Position numbers and translations under genes: made by a program
Shown here: one piece after another, positions 21,298-33,768 of the stretch
Layout of the letters: each line of letters begins with the position of its first letter
Position numbering within the stretch: the first letter of the stretch is position 1
From: Spraguea lophii
Lineage: Eukaryota; Microsporidia; Spragueidae
NCBI GenBank assembly: GCA_001887945.1
Contig: LDOQ01000261.1
Location: forward strand, 1-64,000
Reading direction: 5' to 3'
DNA length: 64,000 nt
The notes under the pieces: model-generated
The model's input: only the letters and a program-made list of their open reading frames with translations
Databases searched by the model: none
What the model was told of the DNA's origin: nothing

Positions 21298-22149
21298 AAT
21301 TATAATAGTTATTGATATAAAATAAGAAATGAAAAATTCTATAAAAAGTATGCTCGAATAACGATAAATATGGATTTAACGATAAAATAAACACATTAAT
21401 TTTTTAAAATATATAAATACATATTTATTAACATCTTTATTGGCTAATAAAATTGATAATTTATGAATAGAATTTTATTTAATAATAATATCAATTAAAT
21501 TTACATTTGATATTGACGAATAACTCTAAAAACCATTTAAAGCAATATATAATCTTATTACATTTGTTACTGCTACATCTTTATTTTTAGAAATATTTTT
21601 TTTATTTATAATTTTTCTAGGATAGATATAATTTATTCATATTTTATATAAAAACAAGATCAATATTGTAAATCAAAATATTTCCATTAACTGCCGAATT
21701 ATTTCTCATTCGCGAATATGTGAAATTTATTTTTTTTATACACTGTTATTTTCGTTTGAAAAACAAATTTTTGATATCAGTTTCATACTTTAACTATGTT
21801 TCCAATATAATATATTAGCACTCAACTTAATACATATTATAATTATAATTGTTTTATAATAATCTTTTTCTATATTATTACGATATCAAAAATAAAACAT
21901 GCATTATTAAAATTTTGATAACCTTAATAGGATTTTTCATAAATACAGAAAATTGATTTTTTATGGAAATAGAATTTAGTCGTTTCACTTTTAATTTATT
22001 ATAAAAATCGATTGTAATAATTATTTAACACACGTTGTAAAATTTCTAAAGAATATTTCTATTTTTAAATTTAGTTACTGTACTTAAAATGTTTATTCTA
22101 AACACGTTTCTATTAAACGTTTTTGATCTTATATTTTCTATTTTATTTT
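21298..22149. other. no gene recognised
   Basis: AT-rich, no coding signal detected. Confidence 0.4.
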
Positions 22150-22960
22150 CAACATACTAAAAACATTCTCTATTGGTTTGAGTCTGAAAAACAAATAGGC
22201 AAAAAAACATATTGTATATCGTAATTATTCAAAAAAGTTAAAATTGTATTAAATTTATGAAATATAACCTTATCGAATATCAGAACAGAATATAGTATGG
22301 ATATTGGTTCTGTTATAACCTTACAAGAAAGACACATCTAATTCTATGTTATATCCACCATTAACAATTTATGTTTTTTGATTCCATCATTAAGAAAAAT
22401 GCATATAATTAAATATTTTAATTTTTAAATCCAACATATGTGTTATAATATCGTGGTTATCAGGATTATACCGATGTGCTGTACAAGTATGGGGGTTAAA
22501 GATAGAATTGACAAGAAAAAATAATGTTTTATTTGTGTACCCAAATCATACAGAACAATAACAGATTATAAATTTTTTATGTTTTCCTGGGGAACAACAG
22601 ATGATTTCTTTTTTATTTCTTTTCTAATGAAATCACTAGACTTAATTATCCCATCCGAGATGGGACCGAATCCCACTCCATTCCATTATTAAAATTTAAC
22701 AGTACATCTTTGTGTTGATCATTATTAGTTGCGAATATTTTACGGATAATATTACTACCTTCGGTTTTATCAACTTTTTTATCCCTCTTTTTTTGTGAAT
22801 AATCACTAAATGAGTTTTTTAAATCTTTCAATAAAAACTCAAAGACTCTACAAATAATATTTTCCTTAGTTCATTCAGGGACATAAATTTAGAAGGAGAT
22901 TTTGTTCCACCGAAATATTTTATTAAATTAAATCCGAGTTCTGCCATGATATCCAGCTTT
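22150..22960 (-). pseudogene. unclassified decayed coding region, probably transposon-derived
   Basis: The minus strand gives several non-random peptide stretches in shifting frames: DIMAELGFNLIKYFGGTK near 22945, then a 61-aa open stretch at 22646-22831 (KDVLLNFNNGMEWDS...), and MESKNIN / GGYNIE-like stretches near 22340-22390. The base composition and codon use look coding, but I cannot assign the family. Its position between transposons suggests another transposase. Confidence 0.35.
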
Positions 22961-23024
22961 TTGTTGGTTATTCTTATTTTCCATCAGTTTTTTTTAAAAA
23001 ATATTTAATTCTTATTTAGCGGAA

Positions 23025-24022
23025 ATAGTTTTTATATTTAATGTCGCGCGCACAGCGCGCGAAGCGTGCGGTGCGTGCGACCGTGTTCGAATCCTCGTGT
23101 AACCAAAATTTTTTTACTAAATAACAAATATAATTTACTTAACAATTTTTATCCTAATCGTTAAAACCTTTTTAACTCTTTGACACTTAGTGTTTTTTAT
23201 TTCAACAAAATGTTTACAAGAATCTTATTACTTCATATATATCATCTTCATACAAACAATCTAGTTTTTTCTTTTTGGGTATTTTTATTTCATACGTTGA
23301 TTTTTGTGGATTACAACACCTATCTATTCGTTTCTCATAAAAATAAATTCATTGGAAGACGGTTCGGAATTTTCATTGTTATTAGGTTAGGTTAGGTTAT
23401 TATTTTCTGATTGTCGTTTATAAAATGGTTCAAGCAGATTCTTAATGTTACGGAATGAATAATTTTGTTATAATTAAATGGAATTTTAGAAATATATGTA
23501 AACTATTTGTTTTTATTATCTTTAAATTTTTCTTTATTTATCATTCTTGTTAATGTTTGATTAAAATACCCACCCGTTCTTGTGCTTGAGGATGTCTTGA
23601 TTTGCCAAATATATGCATAAGTTTCTGGTTTTTGTATAATTGCTTCATATGTTGGCCTTTAAATTCCAAGTCATTATCATTTCGTATTATTTGTTATGAT
23701 TCCTTTAAATAAAATAAATTTTCTAATGCTTCAGTAACAAATTCAGCTTTTTTATTTTTTAATGGATAACAAAAGGTAAGTTTTGTGCAAATATCAACAA
23801 TTGATAAAATCCATTTGTATTCTTCCTTTTATGCATATAGATAAAATTATTATTTTTCATAATATAAACTGAAAAAGTAACAATTTTAATGTTTTTAGCT
23901 CAGAAAATTTCAAATTATCAAAGTTCGAATCCCTTTGAACACAATAATTTGTAAATGAAAAATCTGAGCTTCGCGGGCAGGGCACGGGTAGTGGCCTCTG
24001 CGCGCGACATTTAATATAAGAA
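23025..24022 (-). mobile_element. integrase-bearing element with GC-rich inverted ends
   Basis: TATATTTAATGTCGCGCGCA near 23031-23052 recurs inverted near 23999-24019 (one base different). Just inside both ends lie strongly GC-rich stretches (23044-23083 and 23970-24006) in otherwise very AT-rich DNA. TTCGAATCC-like sequences occur inside each end (about 23087 and 23926). The interior encodes a broken integrase on the minus strand. Size is about 1 kb. Interpreted as a non-autonomous or truncated integrase-type DNA transposon. Confidence 0.6.
23520..23860 (-). pseudogene. retroviral-type integrase core, broken
   Basis: Minus strand reads KWILSIVDICTKLTFCYPL, then KKAEFVTEALENLFYLKES, a stop, then IIRNDNDLEFKGQHMKQLYK (second catalytic Asp in the DN-x-EF motif) and FGKSRHPQAQERVGILIKH (the RHPQxQ...E region with the third acidic residue). 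This arrangement is that of Ginger/KRBA2-like integrases. At least one stop interrupts it, and neither the N-terminal zinc domain nor the C-terminal tail is present. Confidence 0.7.
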
Positions 24023-24539
24023 TTTTCCTTTTTATGTTTATGAAAACTCTTGTAACATACTAGGATTTATTTTTTTCTTGCTTTTCCATTTATATTAAGG
24101 AAAGATCATATGAATGAAGGTTTCTTAATATTCAATTTTTTCATAAATCAAATCTTGTGTATAAAAAATTTTGGATTAGGAGAATCATGATTGTCAATTT
24201 TGAAAATATATGAAAATTTATCCCTATTTTTTAAAATACAAAACAAAATAACAATGGATAATTTTATTAAATTATTTTATGAATTTAAACAAATAAAGGA
24301 ATTATGATTTTTAATATTTGATGGGAGATTACGTACATAAATGATGAGAAAATAATGCTAAATATCCCAAAAATAAATGTAGATGTACTGACAATTTAAA
24401 TAAAAATATTTTTAATTTTAAGATATCTTTGATTAGAATAATACATCCAATATTTTCTGTATATTAGGAATGAAAATAAAAATAATTCAAAATATTATAA
24501 TACAGATAAAAAACCATCAAACAAAACATTAAAAGTTTT
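24023..24539. other. no gene recognised
   Basis: AT-rich; may include the degraded N-terminal part of the following Merlin relic, but no zinc-ribbon motif is clear. Confidence 0.35.
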
Positions 24540-24960
24540 TGTTATAATTGTTCAAAACTATAATAAACAGTTGGCTAAGAAAACCGGCATAGGAAAATAA
24601 TAGTAAACCTCGATGATTCCAAATTTGGTAAGCGAAAGTTCAATAGAAATGGAAGAGTTAACGGCATAGAAAGAATTACTTCAAAATTTATATTCTTAGA
24701 AGTAGTAAAAAAAAAGAATTCGAAAAATCGACATAAAATAATAGAGAATAATGACATATAAACGAAAAATATTATTTTCACTGGTTCTAGATAAGGTTAT
24801 AATGGAATTAAAGAAACAGAATATTAAAAACAAATTATAAACCATAGATCGGATTTATTAGTTAAGATAACAATGTTTATATCAACATCGATAAGATATA
24901 CAGTCTAGAATTAAAAAAATCATTCCTAAGAGTTATCGAAGTAAAAAAATATATTTTTAG
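24540..24960 (+). pseudogene. Merlin-type transposase relic
   Basis: Near 24600-24670 the plus strand reads IVNLDDSKFGKRKFNRNGRV, a good match to the VDESKFGKRKYNRG block around the first catalytic Asp, continuing with FIFLEVVKKKNSKNRHKII. The second Asp block and the NHS block near 24850 (NHRSDLLVK) are degraded. It belongs to a subfamily different from the nested pair. Confidence 0.65.
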
Positions 24961-25146
24961 ACCATAAACATATATACAATTTTTTTAGGAGTTATGATGA
25001 TTGTCCAATGGGCTTTTATCATGAATATGTTTGAATTAAATTATACGTTGTTTTATTATTATTTTTTGTTCGCGTTTTAAAGATAAAAGTAAAAATTTTT
25101 TATGTATCTTCAAATATGTTGATTAAATCACCTTAAGCAAATAGAT

Positions 25147-25419
25147 TTGTTATATTTATGCAATTTTGCAAAGGAGAACATTAATTATATGTATGTTATA
25201 TGTGATGGCAGCACTTGTGAAATTTATCTTTCATTAATTTATACATCTGTTAATTATACATGGGAATTTATAGAGAAACACTATTCATTTGCGTTTATTA
25301 TTATATTATCTAAAACCAATAAATCATATAAAGAAGTATTCCCCAAAATTTGGAACTTATATTATATTGCTTTTGAAACCGAAATGTGCATAAAAAGAAT
25401 TAAAATAAATCCTCAATAA
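25147..25419 (+). pseudogene. MULE-like transposase fragment
   Basis: 90-aa open frame. ICDGSTCEIYLSLIYT followed by FAFIIILSKTNKSYKEVFPK and YYIAFETEM follows the pattern of Mutator-like transposases (DGTFK...LFYQ..., LLPNKTxxTY..., P.I.TDFE.A). The expected second Asp is changed (AFE instead of DFE), and neither flank continues the domain. Similarity is pattern-based and moderate. It is probably an isolated piece of a MULE. Confidence 0.4.
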
Positions 25420-25796
25420 ATTACAGAAAAAGGAATATGAATGATTTAGGAAATAAAAATTATAAAATTTATAACAATTTAATTGATTAACTATCTATTT
25501 TTACGTATTTCATTCACATTAAGTTCTTATTCGAGATATACTATAATACGTTCCCACCAAAAAATAATTAATATTGGGTATAAAAGATATCTTTAAACAA
25601 ATTTCTTTTATGATTATTATTTTAACCTCGGTCAAGTGATTCGGCTTAGAAAATAAAAAAACAAGCACCCGATTATAGATGATATTAGATAAAATTTTTA
25701 TAGTTTATTTTAAGTACCTATTTTTTATATCCACTTCCAAGATCGGACTGTTGCTTAAAAACATCTAGGGAAATTAAAAAAAAGAAGTTTTATTCA

Positions 25797-25875
25797 GCCC
25801 GCTTAGCTAAATGGTCATAAAGTAGTAATCAAATCCCAAACATAGTGAATTCTAATTTCCCATCCGAAAAATTTT
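25797..25875 (+). mobile_element. retroposon head fragment, copy 3
   Basis: GCCCGCTTAGCTAAATGGTC matches the A-box head of copy 2, followed by a degraded B-box region and the CATCCGAAAAATTTTC junction seen in other copies. The body is missing; a Merlin fragment follows directly. Confidence 0.65.
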
Positions 25876-25884
25876 CAAAAAAAA

Positions 25885-26110
25885 ATAGAGAAAAAGCATA
25901 TTATTCTATCAATTTGATTAATATTTCTTCTTTTGTGTCATTAACTTCAACTAAAAATATGTCTCCCGTTTCACGACAAACTCCATTCAACATCCATTTT
26001 GTTTTTATAATTCATTTTTTATTATATTTTCTTTGGGAAATTACAGTTTCACAGATTTTCACCCTTCTCCCATGTCTCCGATTTTGTTATTATATTTTTG
26101 TATTTTTAAA
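25885..26110 (-). pseudogene. Merlin-type transposase fragment
   Basis: The minus strand encodes ETVISQRKYNKKWIIKTKWM then NGVCRETGDIFLVEVNDTKEE. It aligns closely with the intact transposase at 11371-12300 (SVINKRKYNKGRIVKTKW...GGVCREDGNLFF). The first catalytic Asp is lost (ICET instead of IDES). It is truncated at the retroposon head. Confidence 0.75.
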
Positions 26111-26149
26111 ATATAGGTTTTTCTTGAAATTCTGTAAAACTTAAATACG

Positions 26150-27520
26150 AATCTTTTAAATATCTTTGTATCTATGACTATATTCGAAACAAATTGATAC
26201 ACGATCATTCACATCATATCAGCGCATCTTCAAAGTTTATTTTAAAATTTTTCAAAAATTGTGTTTTTTCTAAAACTTATGGATTTTTATTACATTTTTT
26301 TGTTTATGGTCTAATAATAATTAAATTATATTACTTATATTCCAATTTAAAATACATTTTACGTTTTTACAAACAATTTTTTAGGTAAAAATTTAATATT
26401 CTGAATGAGCGAAATAAAATCATCTATATAACGAATAAATTCATAAAAAATTACTTATTATCCCATATTTTCCAATATCTTCTGATATATTAAGCAGAAA
26501 TAAAATTCCGTAAAAGAGAAAATGGATTGTAAATAAAAAAAAATCATTTACTTGGAATGATATAATTTTATATAATACTTTGTAATAAACCTCTGGTGTT
26601 AAAATATTTTAATTCGTAAGAATGGCAAAGATTTGTTTTAAAATTCGATCTCGAACCATTTATTAAATTATCGCAAAATCCTCAAAATATCACCGGTTTA
26701 TTTTTTATCATGTTATACAAAAGTTTGTAGAACATTGCTATATTCGGATGTATAATTTTTACCGATAATTTAAAAAACTTCGTGATAAATCTTACAATAT
26801 TTTTAATCCATATATTATTGTCCAAAAACACGATCAAAAAACAGTAGAATAAATATGACCACATTCCCAATCTACTTCTCGATATTTTTAATAACCTTTC
26901 TTTCAAAATATATTAAGAAAGAGTGAAAGTTTGTATTATTACAATTTATAACAGTCAATAATATTTATCACATTTTTCAATAATACAGCCGAAGGAATAA
27001 ATGTAAGGTGAAAGCATCGTTTTAAACTCGTTTTTGCGTATTTGATTTATAAAGGAATGCCAATCATTCTAATTTTGTCATACGTTAAATCATTATTCAT
27101 CAAATCGGGCATTACATCTATATACCGATACAGTAACAAGTATATTTTCAGTTGCATTTTCAAACCTGATTATGATATTTGAGGAATATAATCAATAAGT
27201 TACAAGACTTTCGGGAATACAAATTTATATGCATATATAATTTTATTATACATTATAATAAAAATTATAGGATGGTGTCTTCCAACAAATTTATCATGAT
27301 ATGATTATTAATTGAATGAACTGCTTGACACACGTTTAATTATACCATCAGTGCACTATATTTGAATTTAACAATCGTTTCTTTTTAAATAATTTTAATA
27401 AAAATACAGAATCAACCTGGATATGTTGTTTCAGCTTATAAAGGTCAAATAACATAATATCCTTTGGAATATCAAATAATGAAAATACAAAATTAGGTAT
27501 GTGTTCCTTTCTCTGTTAAA
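26150..27520 (-). pseudogene. possible reverse-transcriptase relic
   Basis: On the minus strand at about 26400-26442 the frame reads EFIRYIDDFISLIQ, resembling the YxDD active site as it appears in Penelope-like and related reverse transcriptases (RYxDDxF). Upstream, near 27400-27480, FVFSLFDIPKDIMLFDLYKL could be an earlier palm block. Stops are frequent. The 3' part is repeated at 1825-2165. Assignment rests mainly on one short motif and the repeat relationship. Confidence 0.35.
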
Positions 27521-27973
27521 TATCTGTTTTTACTGGCTGAAACGAGGTAACACGGGTTATTATCCGTTTAGACTGTTCACCGATAACTGTGTCAGCTCTA
27601 TTATTCTTTTTTATAAGGTTATTATACATACCTGCATCAATAATATCATAATTTACATTTGTTACACATTTTATATTGCAGACCCTAATTTTATACTTTC
27701 ACTTCCCTCCCCCTTTTTCTAACACAGGATTGAAATTACAGTATGCCATTCATATTCTTCCATATCTCCTTCTCTTATATAAAAGTTTAAAATGTTGATA
27801 CGGGAACTAAAACTTCCTTTTTTCAAACTTTAACTATCCTTTTTTTTTAAGTTGGATTATGAAAATAATCAATATTTTCCGTATATACTGTATTTCTTAA
27901 AGAAATAATTTATTTAAATATTTGTATAAAAATATCAATGCTTTTTTAGGGATCTGTCTTTGGTTAGATAGGG

Positions 27974-28306
27974 TTATGAAATGGGGAAAACATATCCGTG
28001 TTCCGGTTTTGGAGAAATGTGAAGGAATTGTTTGTTCTTTATTGTAGATAGTTTAAATTCACATTTGTCACAAATTATTGACTTTTTTAGCATTTTACAT
28101 TTTACCGCGCATAAAATGCAGTTTTCACTCGCATTAATATATAAATGTATATTTTCCTCAGATAAATTTAAATTAAAAATACTTTCATCTTTATTAAATC
28201 TATTATTGTCAATTTGGTAATAGTTAATACATCTACTCATTACTATGATATAATGATCTTTTAACAAGTTTAAAATACTGCTTTTTAAGAAAATTTTTAT
28301 AACCAA
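27974..28306 (-). pseudogene. Merlin transposase N-terminal fragment
   Basis: 110-aa frame. Its core IFNLNLSEENIHLYINASEN then CAVKCKMLKK...CEFKLSTIKNKQ aligns with the outer nested Merlin (ICNLDLSEENLYSNICTVEN...AVKCKILKN...CELKMSIIKNKQ). The zinc-ribbon Cys pairs are kept. No catalytic domain follows on the minus strand below 27974. Upstream DNA (GATCATTAT..., 28240-28260) also aligns with the outer element. Confidence 0.7.
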
Positions 28307-28454
28307 TTTCCAATTTGAATTTAATGTCTTTTATTCGTTTTATAAAACCACCATATTATTATAAAAATACTTTAAAATGATATTTTAATATTTACAGAAC
28401 TATTTTAAATGAAAATAGACTTCTTATTTTTACCATATTTAAGCATAAATATAA

Positions 28455-29545
28455 TATTTTCGATTAAATTCGTACAATCAAAAATTATAAATTATGTTAA
28501 AGAAATGTAACTTATAAAATAATATATATCCCTTTATTAGAATAAATAGTTTATTAAAATATATTTTTTATTTCTGTATTTTGGTAAATACCCCAACATT
28601 TTTCATAAGAGTCTGGCCAAATCGTTTGATATTATGCGATTAAAACTTTCATTAATATGTTTAAAAAGTCCCCTCGCAGGTTTATTTTCATTCTTTCGAT
28701 TATATTTTAAAATGGAGAATATGGTGGAAGATATAGAATTAAAGCGTAAATTCTGGGATTAAATCAACAATATTACTATAAGGTTCATCTAGAATTGCCG
28801 AGAATATATATTAAAATTGTAAATTCCTTTGCCACTGTAATATTATGTAAACATTTTAAAACTCTCTAAAGTCAATATCATCTACAGTATTTATATCATT
28901 TTTATAGGGTATTGCAATATTCTTGTTTACACCCTGTATAAAATTATAACTTTTTGTTCATACATATTTAACCTTCACATATATAAATTTGCCAATAATT
29001 GCTGCCATAGTCGATTCTAATTGCAAGAGAAATTTATACTTCACCTATAAATATGAATGATTAAGATGAATTTTTATACGGTAAACATGTAAAATTTTTT
29101 TCATATTCTCACGTTTCTTGATTGACGATCATGGGTTTCCATTCATTGGAACAGTGTTAATGATTTTAATGAAAAACATAGATTTTTACGTTTTCAAAAT
29201 TTATGGACGTAGAAACACATGTTAAGACCTATTCACTCCTTTTCTGTTGTTTTTTAATAGTAACTATTGAATTATTATCAATAAGGTTGGATATAAATGT
29301 CTTATGGACATCTCCGAATTTGAATCTTTTATTTCCACCTCTTCTTTAAACTGATAAGACAACCTTATTATTAAATTTTCTAACAATAAACTGGGCATTA
29401 AATTTAATCAATTTTAGTTCATCTTCTATTTTATTATATGACATACCTCTATTATGTAAAAACAAGTATTTTTCCTTTTTTTTTCTTTGGTTCAATTTTT
29501 TATATTTTTTTAGAACGGAAAATACGTTATTTCTACGTGTTTTGA
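28455..29545 (-). pseudogene. Tc1/mariner-IS630 relic, copy 2
   Basis: Homologous along its length to the intact element at 17944-19182. Near 28460 the repeat ATTAAATTCGTACAATC recalls its end, near 28700-28735 the region around the final Glu is recognisable, and near 29450 the start region (YNKIEDEL) is seen. Frameshifts and stops are numerous. The right terminus and target duplication are not evident. Confidence 0.8.
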
Positions 29546-29709
29546 AATAATTATAAGAGTCATTATTTCAAACTAAAAATTTTTGAATCATATATATTAA
29601 ACTTATATTCTCTTATTATGTTTGATATCGAGTTAATATCATATATATGATTGAATGAATTTATCTTCTATTATTCCTAAATTACTTGTCTTGTTTCTTA
29701 TTATACTTG

Positions 29710-30660
29710 TAGGGTTTAACTAAAAGTATACCCCGCGGTAAAAATTAATTTTAAAAATGTGGAAAATCTTTTGCAATTAAAGGTTACCCTTAAAATATTT
29801 TAATAAGATTAAATGAAAGTTGTTATTTATCATTAATTGTATTATATCCATGAGACAAAGTTAAATATTTTAACTTTTTATCATAACAACCATTTAGATA
29901 ATCTGTTGTAAAATATTTAAAGCTTTTATCGATTACATTAAAAAGGACAGTGGGTGGTTTATATTTATCATATCCAATTGTAAATAATATTCAAAATGGC
30001 GAATATCGTGATAAATAAAAAACATTTAGATTATCTTTTTTTCTCAATAAATTTTTTTTACGAGAAAACGGGGGATACTTTCGTTACCTAAAGCAAAAAT
30101 TCGATTTCTATTTCTTTATTATGCCAAGTTCATTTAATGTTTTGAATGCTCTTTGGTATTTAACCGTTTGAGCTATATATTATTTTTTACATGTTATATT
30201 TCATTTTTATAAATAACCACGATAAATTATGGTTTTTTGTTCATGTATCACCCACTTTATACATTGTAACTGTCCAATTGGATGTTCTCGTATTTTACTC
30301 GGTATATAATGAAAACTACCTCATCTATAAAAACAAAATTTTAACAGATATTTAGTAGGATTTTCTAATAATGTGTTCTTCGTATCTATATCTCTTTTTG
30401 CGATAATCTGATTGCTTCTATTCACAGGAATTGGGGTTGTTGCCTTAAGAGGGTACTGCTATTTTTGAGACTTTTGGATCGGTAAAGGTAGATATAGAAA
30501 TAACATTTTCCTCAAAAAACTTTCTCTGTTTCGTATTTACTAATGTTATAAAAAACCAAAATTAACCTGCCCATTACAACATCGTTATGTTTTGTGTCGC
30601 CTATTGATTTTTTATTATTATCTCCCTTTTATAGATGACTATGTTATTAAATTTTCGGTA
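29710..30660 (-). pseudogene. Tc1/mariner-IS630 relic, divergent copy
   Basis: Minus strand near 30295-30345 reads FVFIDEVVFIIY (first Asp block), near 30430 TTPIPVNRSNQ (matching SLTIVPVNRNTEA of the intact enzyme), and near 29990-30050 LNVFYLSRYSPF (block before the final Glu). Sequence identity to the intact element is lower than for the 28.5-kb relic, so it is a different, older subfamily. Confidence 0.7.
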
Positions 30661-30719
30661 ATAATGAATATTATGTCCGACGTAAAATAGTTTTAAATAT
30701 AAAACACGTTGAGATATAA

Positions 30720-31400
30720 TTTAGAAAACAACTTTTTTGATTTGAGTTTCCGATCTTTAAATAACCCTTTAATCATCGCCAATATGTTTCTATTGTTTGA
30801 GTATTTAATTCCTCGTTTTGAGCTTATATAAAATTTTTAGAGTAATTTGTTTTATAATCCTATAATTTATATTTTAAATGTTTTTATATCATTTTTAACA
30901 GCTTGTTAATATATCTGAATTTTCTTTTACGTGTTTTTTATCGTATATCACATTACATTCCTTGAAATTATTACATCAAAACATTTCTTTGATTATTCTA
31001 TTATTACATAAAACAACCGTCGCCTATTATTTCACCGATATTATATTTTCTAATGGAATAATAGACTCGTTTATTTCAATTCATTTATTTATATCCCCTA
31101 TTTTTTTGTTTTTTTAATATATGATCTAAAAATCGGCATTATGTATTTTAATCTTTTGAAAAACATTTCAACTTCTTTTATTATATCTTTTAATCCCAGT
31201 TCACTGCCCATTTATATATTACATGTATAGTGGTGTTTAAAAGGATTTTATTTTACTCGATACCTTACCAATTCTGATTAAAACCGTATAAAATTATATT
31301 TTTATATGTAACTTTTTAACATAAACCAGTCGCCAATTTCTTCAACATTCTTTACGCCTGTATATTTTTGATTTTTTTAACAAACACCTAAACACATAAA
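30720..31400 (-). pseudogene. Merlin-type transposase relic
   Basis: Minus strand near 31040-31110 reads KKIGDINKWIEINESIIPLE (first-Asp block, here Asn for Asp) and near 30780-30830 NEELNTQTIETYWR (C-terminal block). Other parts are degraded. Confidence 0.6.
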
Positions 31401-32349
31401 AAAAACATTATCCTATATGGTGAATCTGTTTTATTATATAATTCTTTTCTGTTGTTTATTACTATATTCATGAGTTGGTTGTTTTAAGGGATATAATATT
31501 TATTATTGCCTAAATTTATTATGACTATTTGAACATTAGTTTTTTAAAAACTTTACTTGCCGATATTTTTGTATAAAAACTTTCATTTTAATATAAAAAT
31601 TTATTTTAGACTTTTTTTATGTTTATAAATGTATATTTATGAGTATTTATCAGAAGTATACTTTCAAGTTAAGAATCTCTATATGTATTTTATCAATTAA
31701 TAATATATAAAAAATATACTAATCAAATATTTTAATTGATGTTTGATAACTTTTTTATTATTTTATCTGAACGGTTTAAAAGTCTTTATCATCATTCAAA
31801 ATTAACATACAAATTTGGTTATAATAAAAGTAGACACATTTGATATATAATGTTTATATAAATAGTATAAATTTTGATATTCGTTATTATTGTTCTGGTT
31901 TGATTTTTACAGTTGCAGGTTTCTTTATATAGGATTTTTTATTAACTCTGGATGTTTTCGAATTTCTAAACATAATCATCACATCGGATAAAAAAGATTA
32001 TTAATTCATGTACGATAGCATTGAATATTTTCTTGTATTATTCCGATAAGAAATTCTTCATATTTCAAACCTTTTTATTGAATAAGACTATCTATAATAT
32101 AATTGTTTCTAATCAAAACGAAAAAAAATATTTATCATCATGTCTCTTCTTTCTGATTTTACTATATATGATAAAATTTTTTTGATAGAAAGTGCATATG
32201 AGTATCATTAAAATATTTAAATGTGATAAATTGATAAAATGTACTTTAAATTATTATGTTTAAAAAGATTTAATGGTGTGGGAGATAGTTTTTTTTTATT
32301 TTGAAAATACATATATTCCTTAAATAAATTTTCTTATTAACTTATGTTT
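31401..32349. other. no gene recognised
   Basis: AT-rich DNA with no clear coding signature. Probably more decayed transposon sequence. Confidence 0.35.
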
Positions 32350-33000
32350 ACCATCTCTTTTGTTTTAAAAAATAATTTTAAGTGTTTTGTGTATAAATCT
32401 CTTCATTATTAGGATTAACGAAGTTTTTACTACGATTAATTTTTAAATGTTTATAATTAATATTTTTTAAAAAATTATATCCTTTCCGCGTATGTATTAT
32501 AATAACTATTTTGTTTTTTACATTTCTTTTTATTGTTTGTATTAATTTATCAATGTTGTGCATCTTAATACATACATAAAACTGATCTTGATCTCTCTAT
32601 AATATCCCTAACACGCCATAATTTTTCGTTTGCCTTTAAGATATTTTTTTCAGAAACCAATTTTTATTAATTTCACTTGTTTGACTCTGCTTTGTAAGTT
32701 ATATGTAAAATTATGTTGTTTTTTTAAAAATAATATAAAGATATTATTATTTTATTTAACGAAGAGGAAATATCATTAAATAAAAATTTTTTTCATAGTG
32801 AATAACTTCTTTTAAAATATTTTTTTGTACGAAATCCTATAAGAATCTTCTAAAATGGTTTTAATTGCAATATTAATATGGTTCTTGGATTTATAACATT
32901 TTATTTTTTTAACAAAGATTATGTCTATTGAAATTTTATGGAATAAATGAACGTTTCTGGTTCGTTTTTCTATTTTTCCAAACTTTCATGCTATTCAATT
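32350..33000 (-). pseudogene. Merlin-type transposase relic
   Basis: The 61-aa frame at 32378-32563 reads KNKIVIIIHTRKGYNFLKNI then HLKINRSKNFVNPNNEEIYT, matching the second-Asp and NHSKNFV blocks of intact copies, with the catalytic Asp replaced by His. The N-terminal half further right is unreadable. Confidence 0.65.
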
Positions 33001-33029
33001 TTTTTATAAAGACTTCTATTTTTTTTTAT

Positions 33030-33509
33030 TAATGAAACTTTTATTTATCAAAGTTCCCTGGCCGGTTTCGCCTACCATGGTCTGTGACCTTCGGTTCCTC
33101 AAGCAAATCTAAGTTTGTACTAACCGGTTTCGCTACGATATGCATTAATCTCGTCTTACCTTATGCTCTAGCATGTTCGGATTTTGCGTATGGTGCGCGT
33201 CGCCGCCCCTCCCAGCTTTTAAGGAATTCCTAACCTCTTTCGTTGCATAGCACTGGCTGGGTTATAAATCAATACAGGGATTGCAACTAAATCAACTAAA
33301 CATTATTTCAATTGATCAGTGGGCCGTCATACAAGGCACAGCTATGCTGCGCTATCGAAACCTCACCCACTCAACAACCTTTTTCTTCTCTTCTACGTTT
33401 ATTATTATTTTTTTTTGTTTATATTTTGAAAATTCTTCGAGATGAGGGATTCGAACTCGCCAGGCTTGGGGTTTGGTTACCACCCCACGACCACCAGACC
33501 AAGCGGGAC
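33030..33509 (-). mobile_element. tRNA-derived retroposon, copy 4, nearly full length
   Basis: On the minus strand it begins near 33509 with TCCCGCTTGGTCTGGTGGTC, then GTTCGAATCC near 33450, the full body, and a tail ending in an A-rich stretch (T run near 33020). High identity to copy 1 across the body makes it one of the younger copies. A convincing target duplication was not found (GACTTCTATTTT near 33011 versus GACTCTCCTATTTT near 33507 is imperfect). Confidence 0.85.
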
Positions 33510-33768
33510 TCTCCTATTTTGAGTTAAAAAATAAAATTGATTTATAATACAAGCAAAACATATTTGAAAAATATACAAATTTACTTGAAACAAATAAAAA
33601 TATTTTGAAATTTTATATTTCATAAAAAATGTTAAATATTGTTAATATAGATAGATATAAATTATTTATAAATTATTGCAAGCAAAAACTTTTTAAAAAA
33701 AATATGATATAATTAAATATAAATATTTTATATGCAAAAATAACAAAGTTTTAATAAACTTTTAAAAT

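Noticed and set aside
23385..23399. Three tandem TTAGG units resembling a telomeric repeat
   Set aside because: Only three units, inside an integrase-type element; too short to claim an interstitial telomere.
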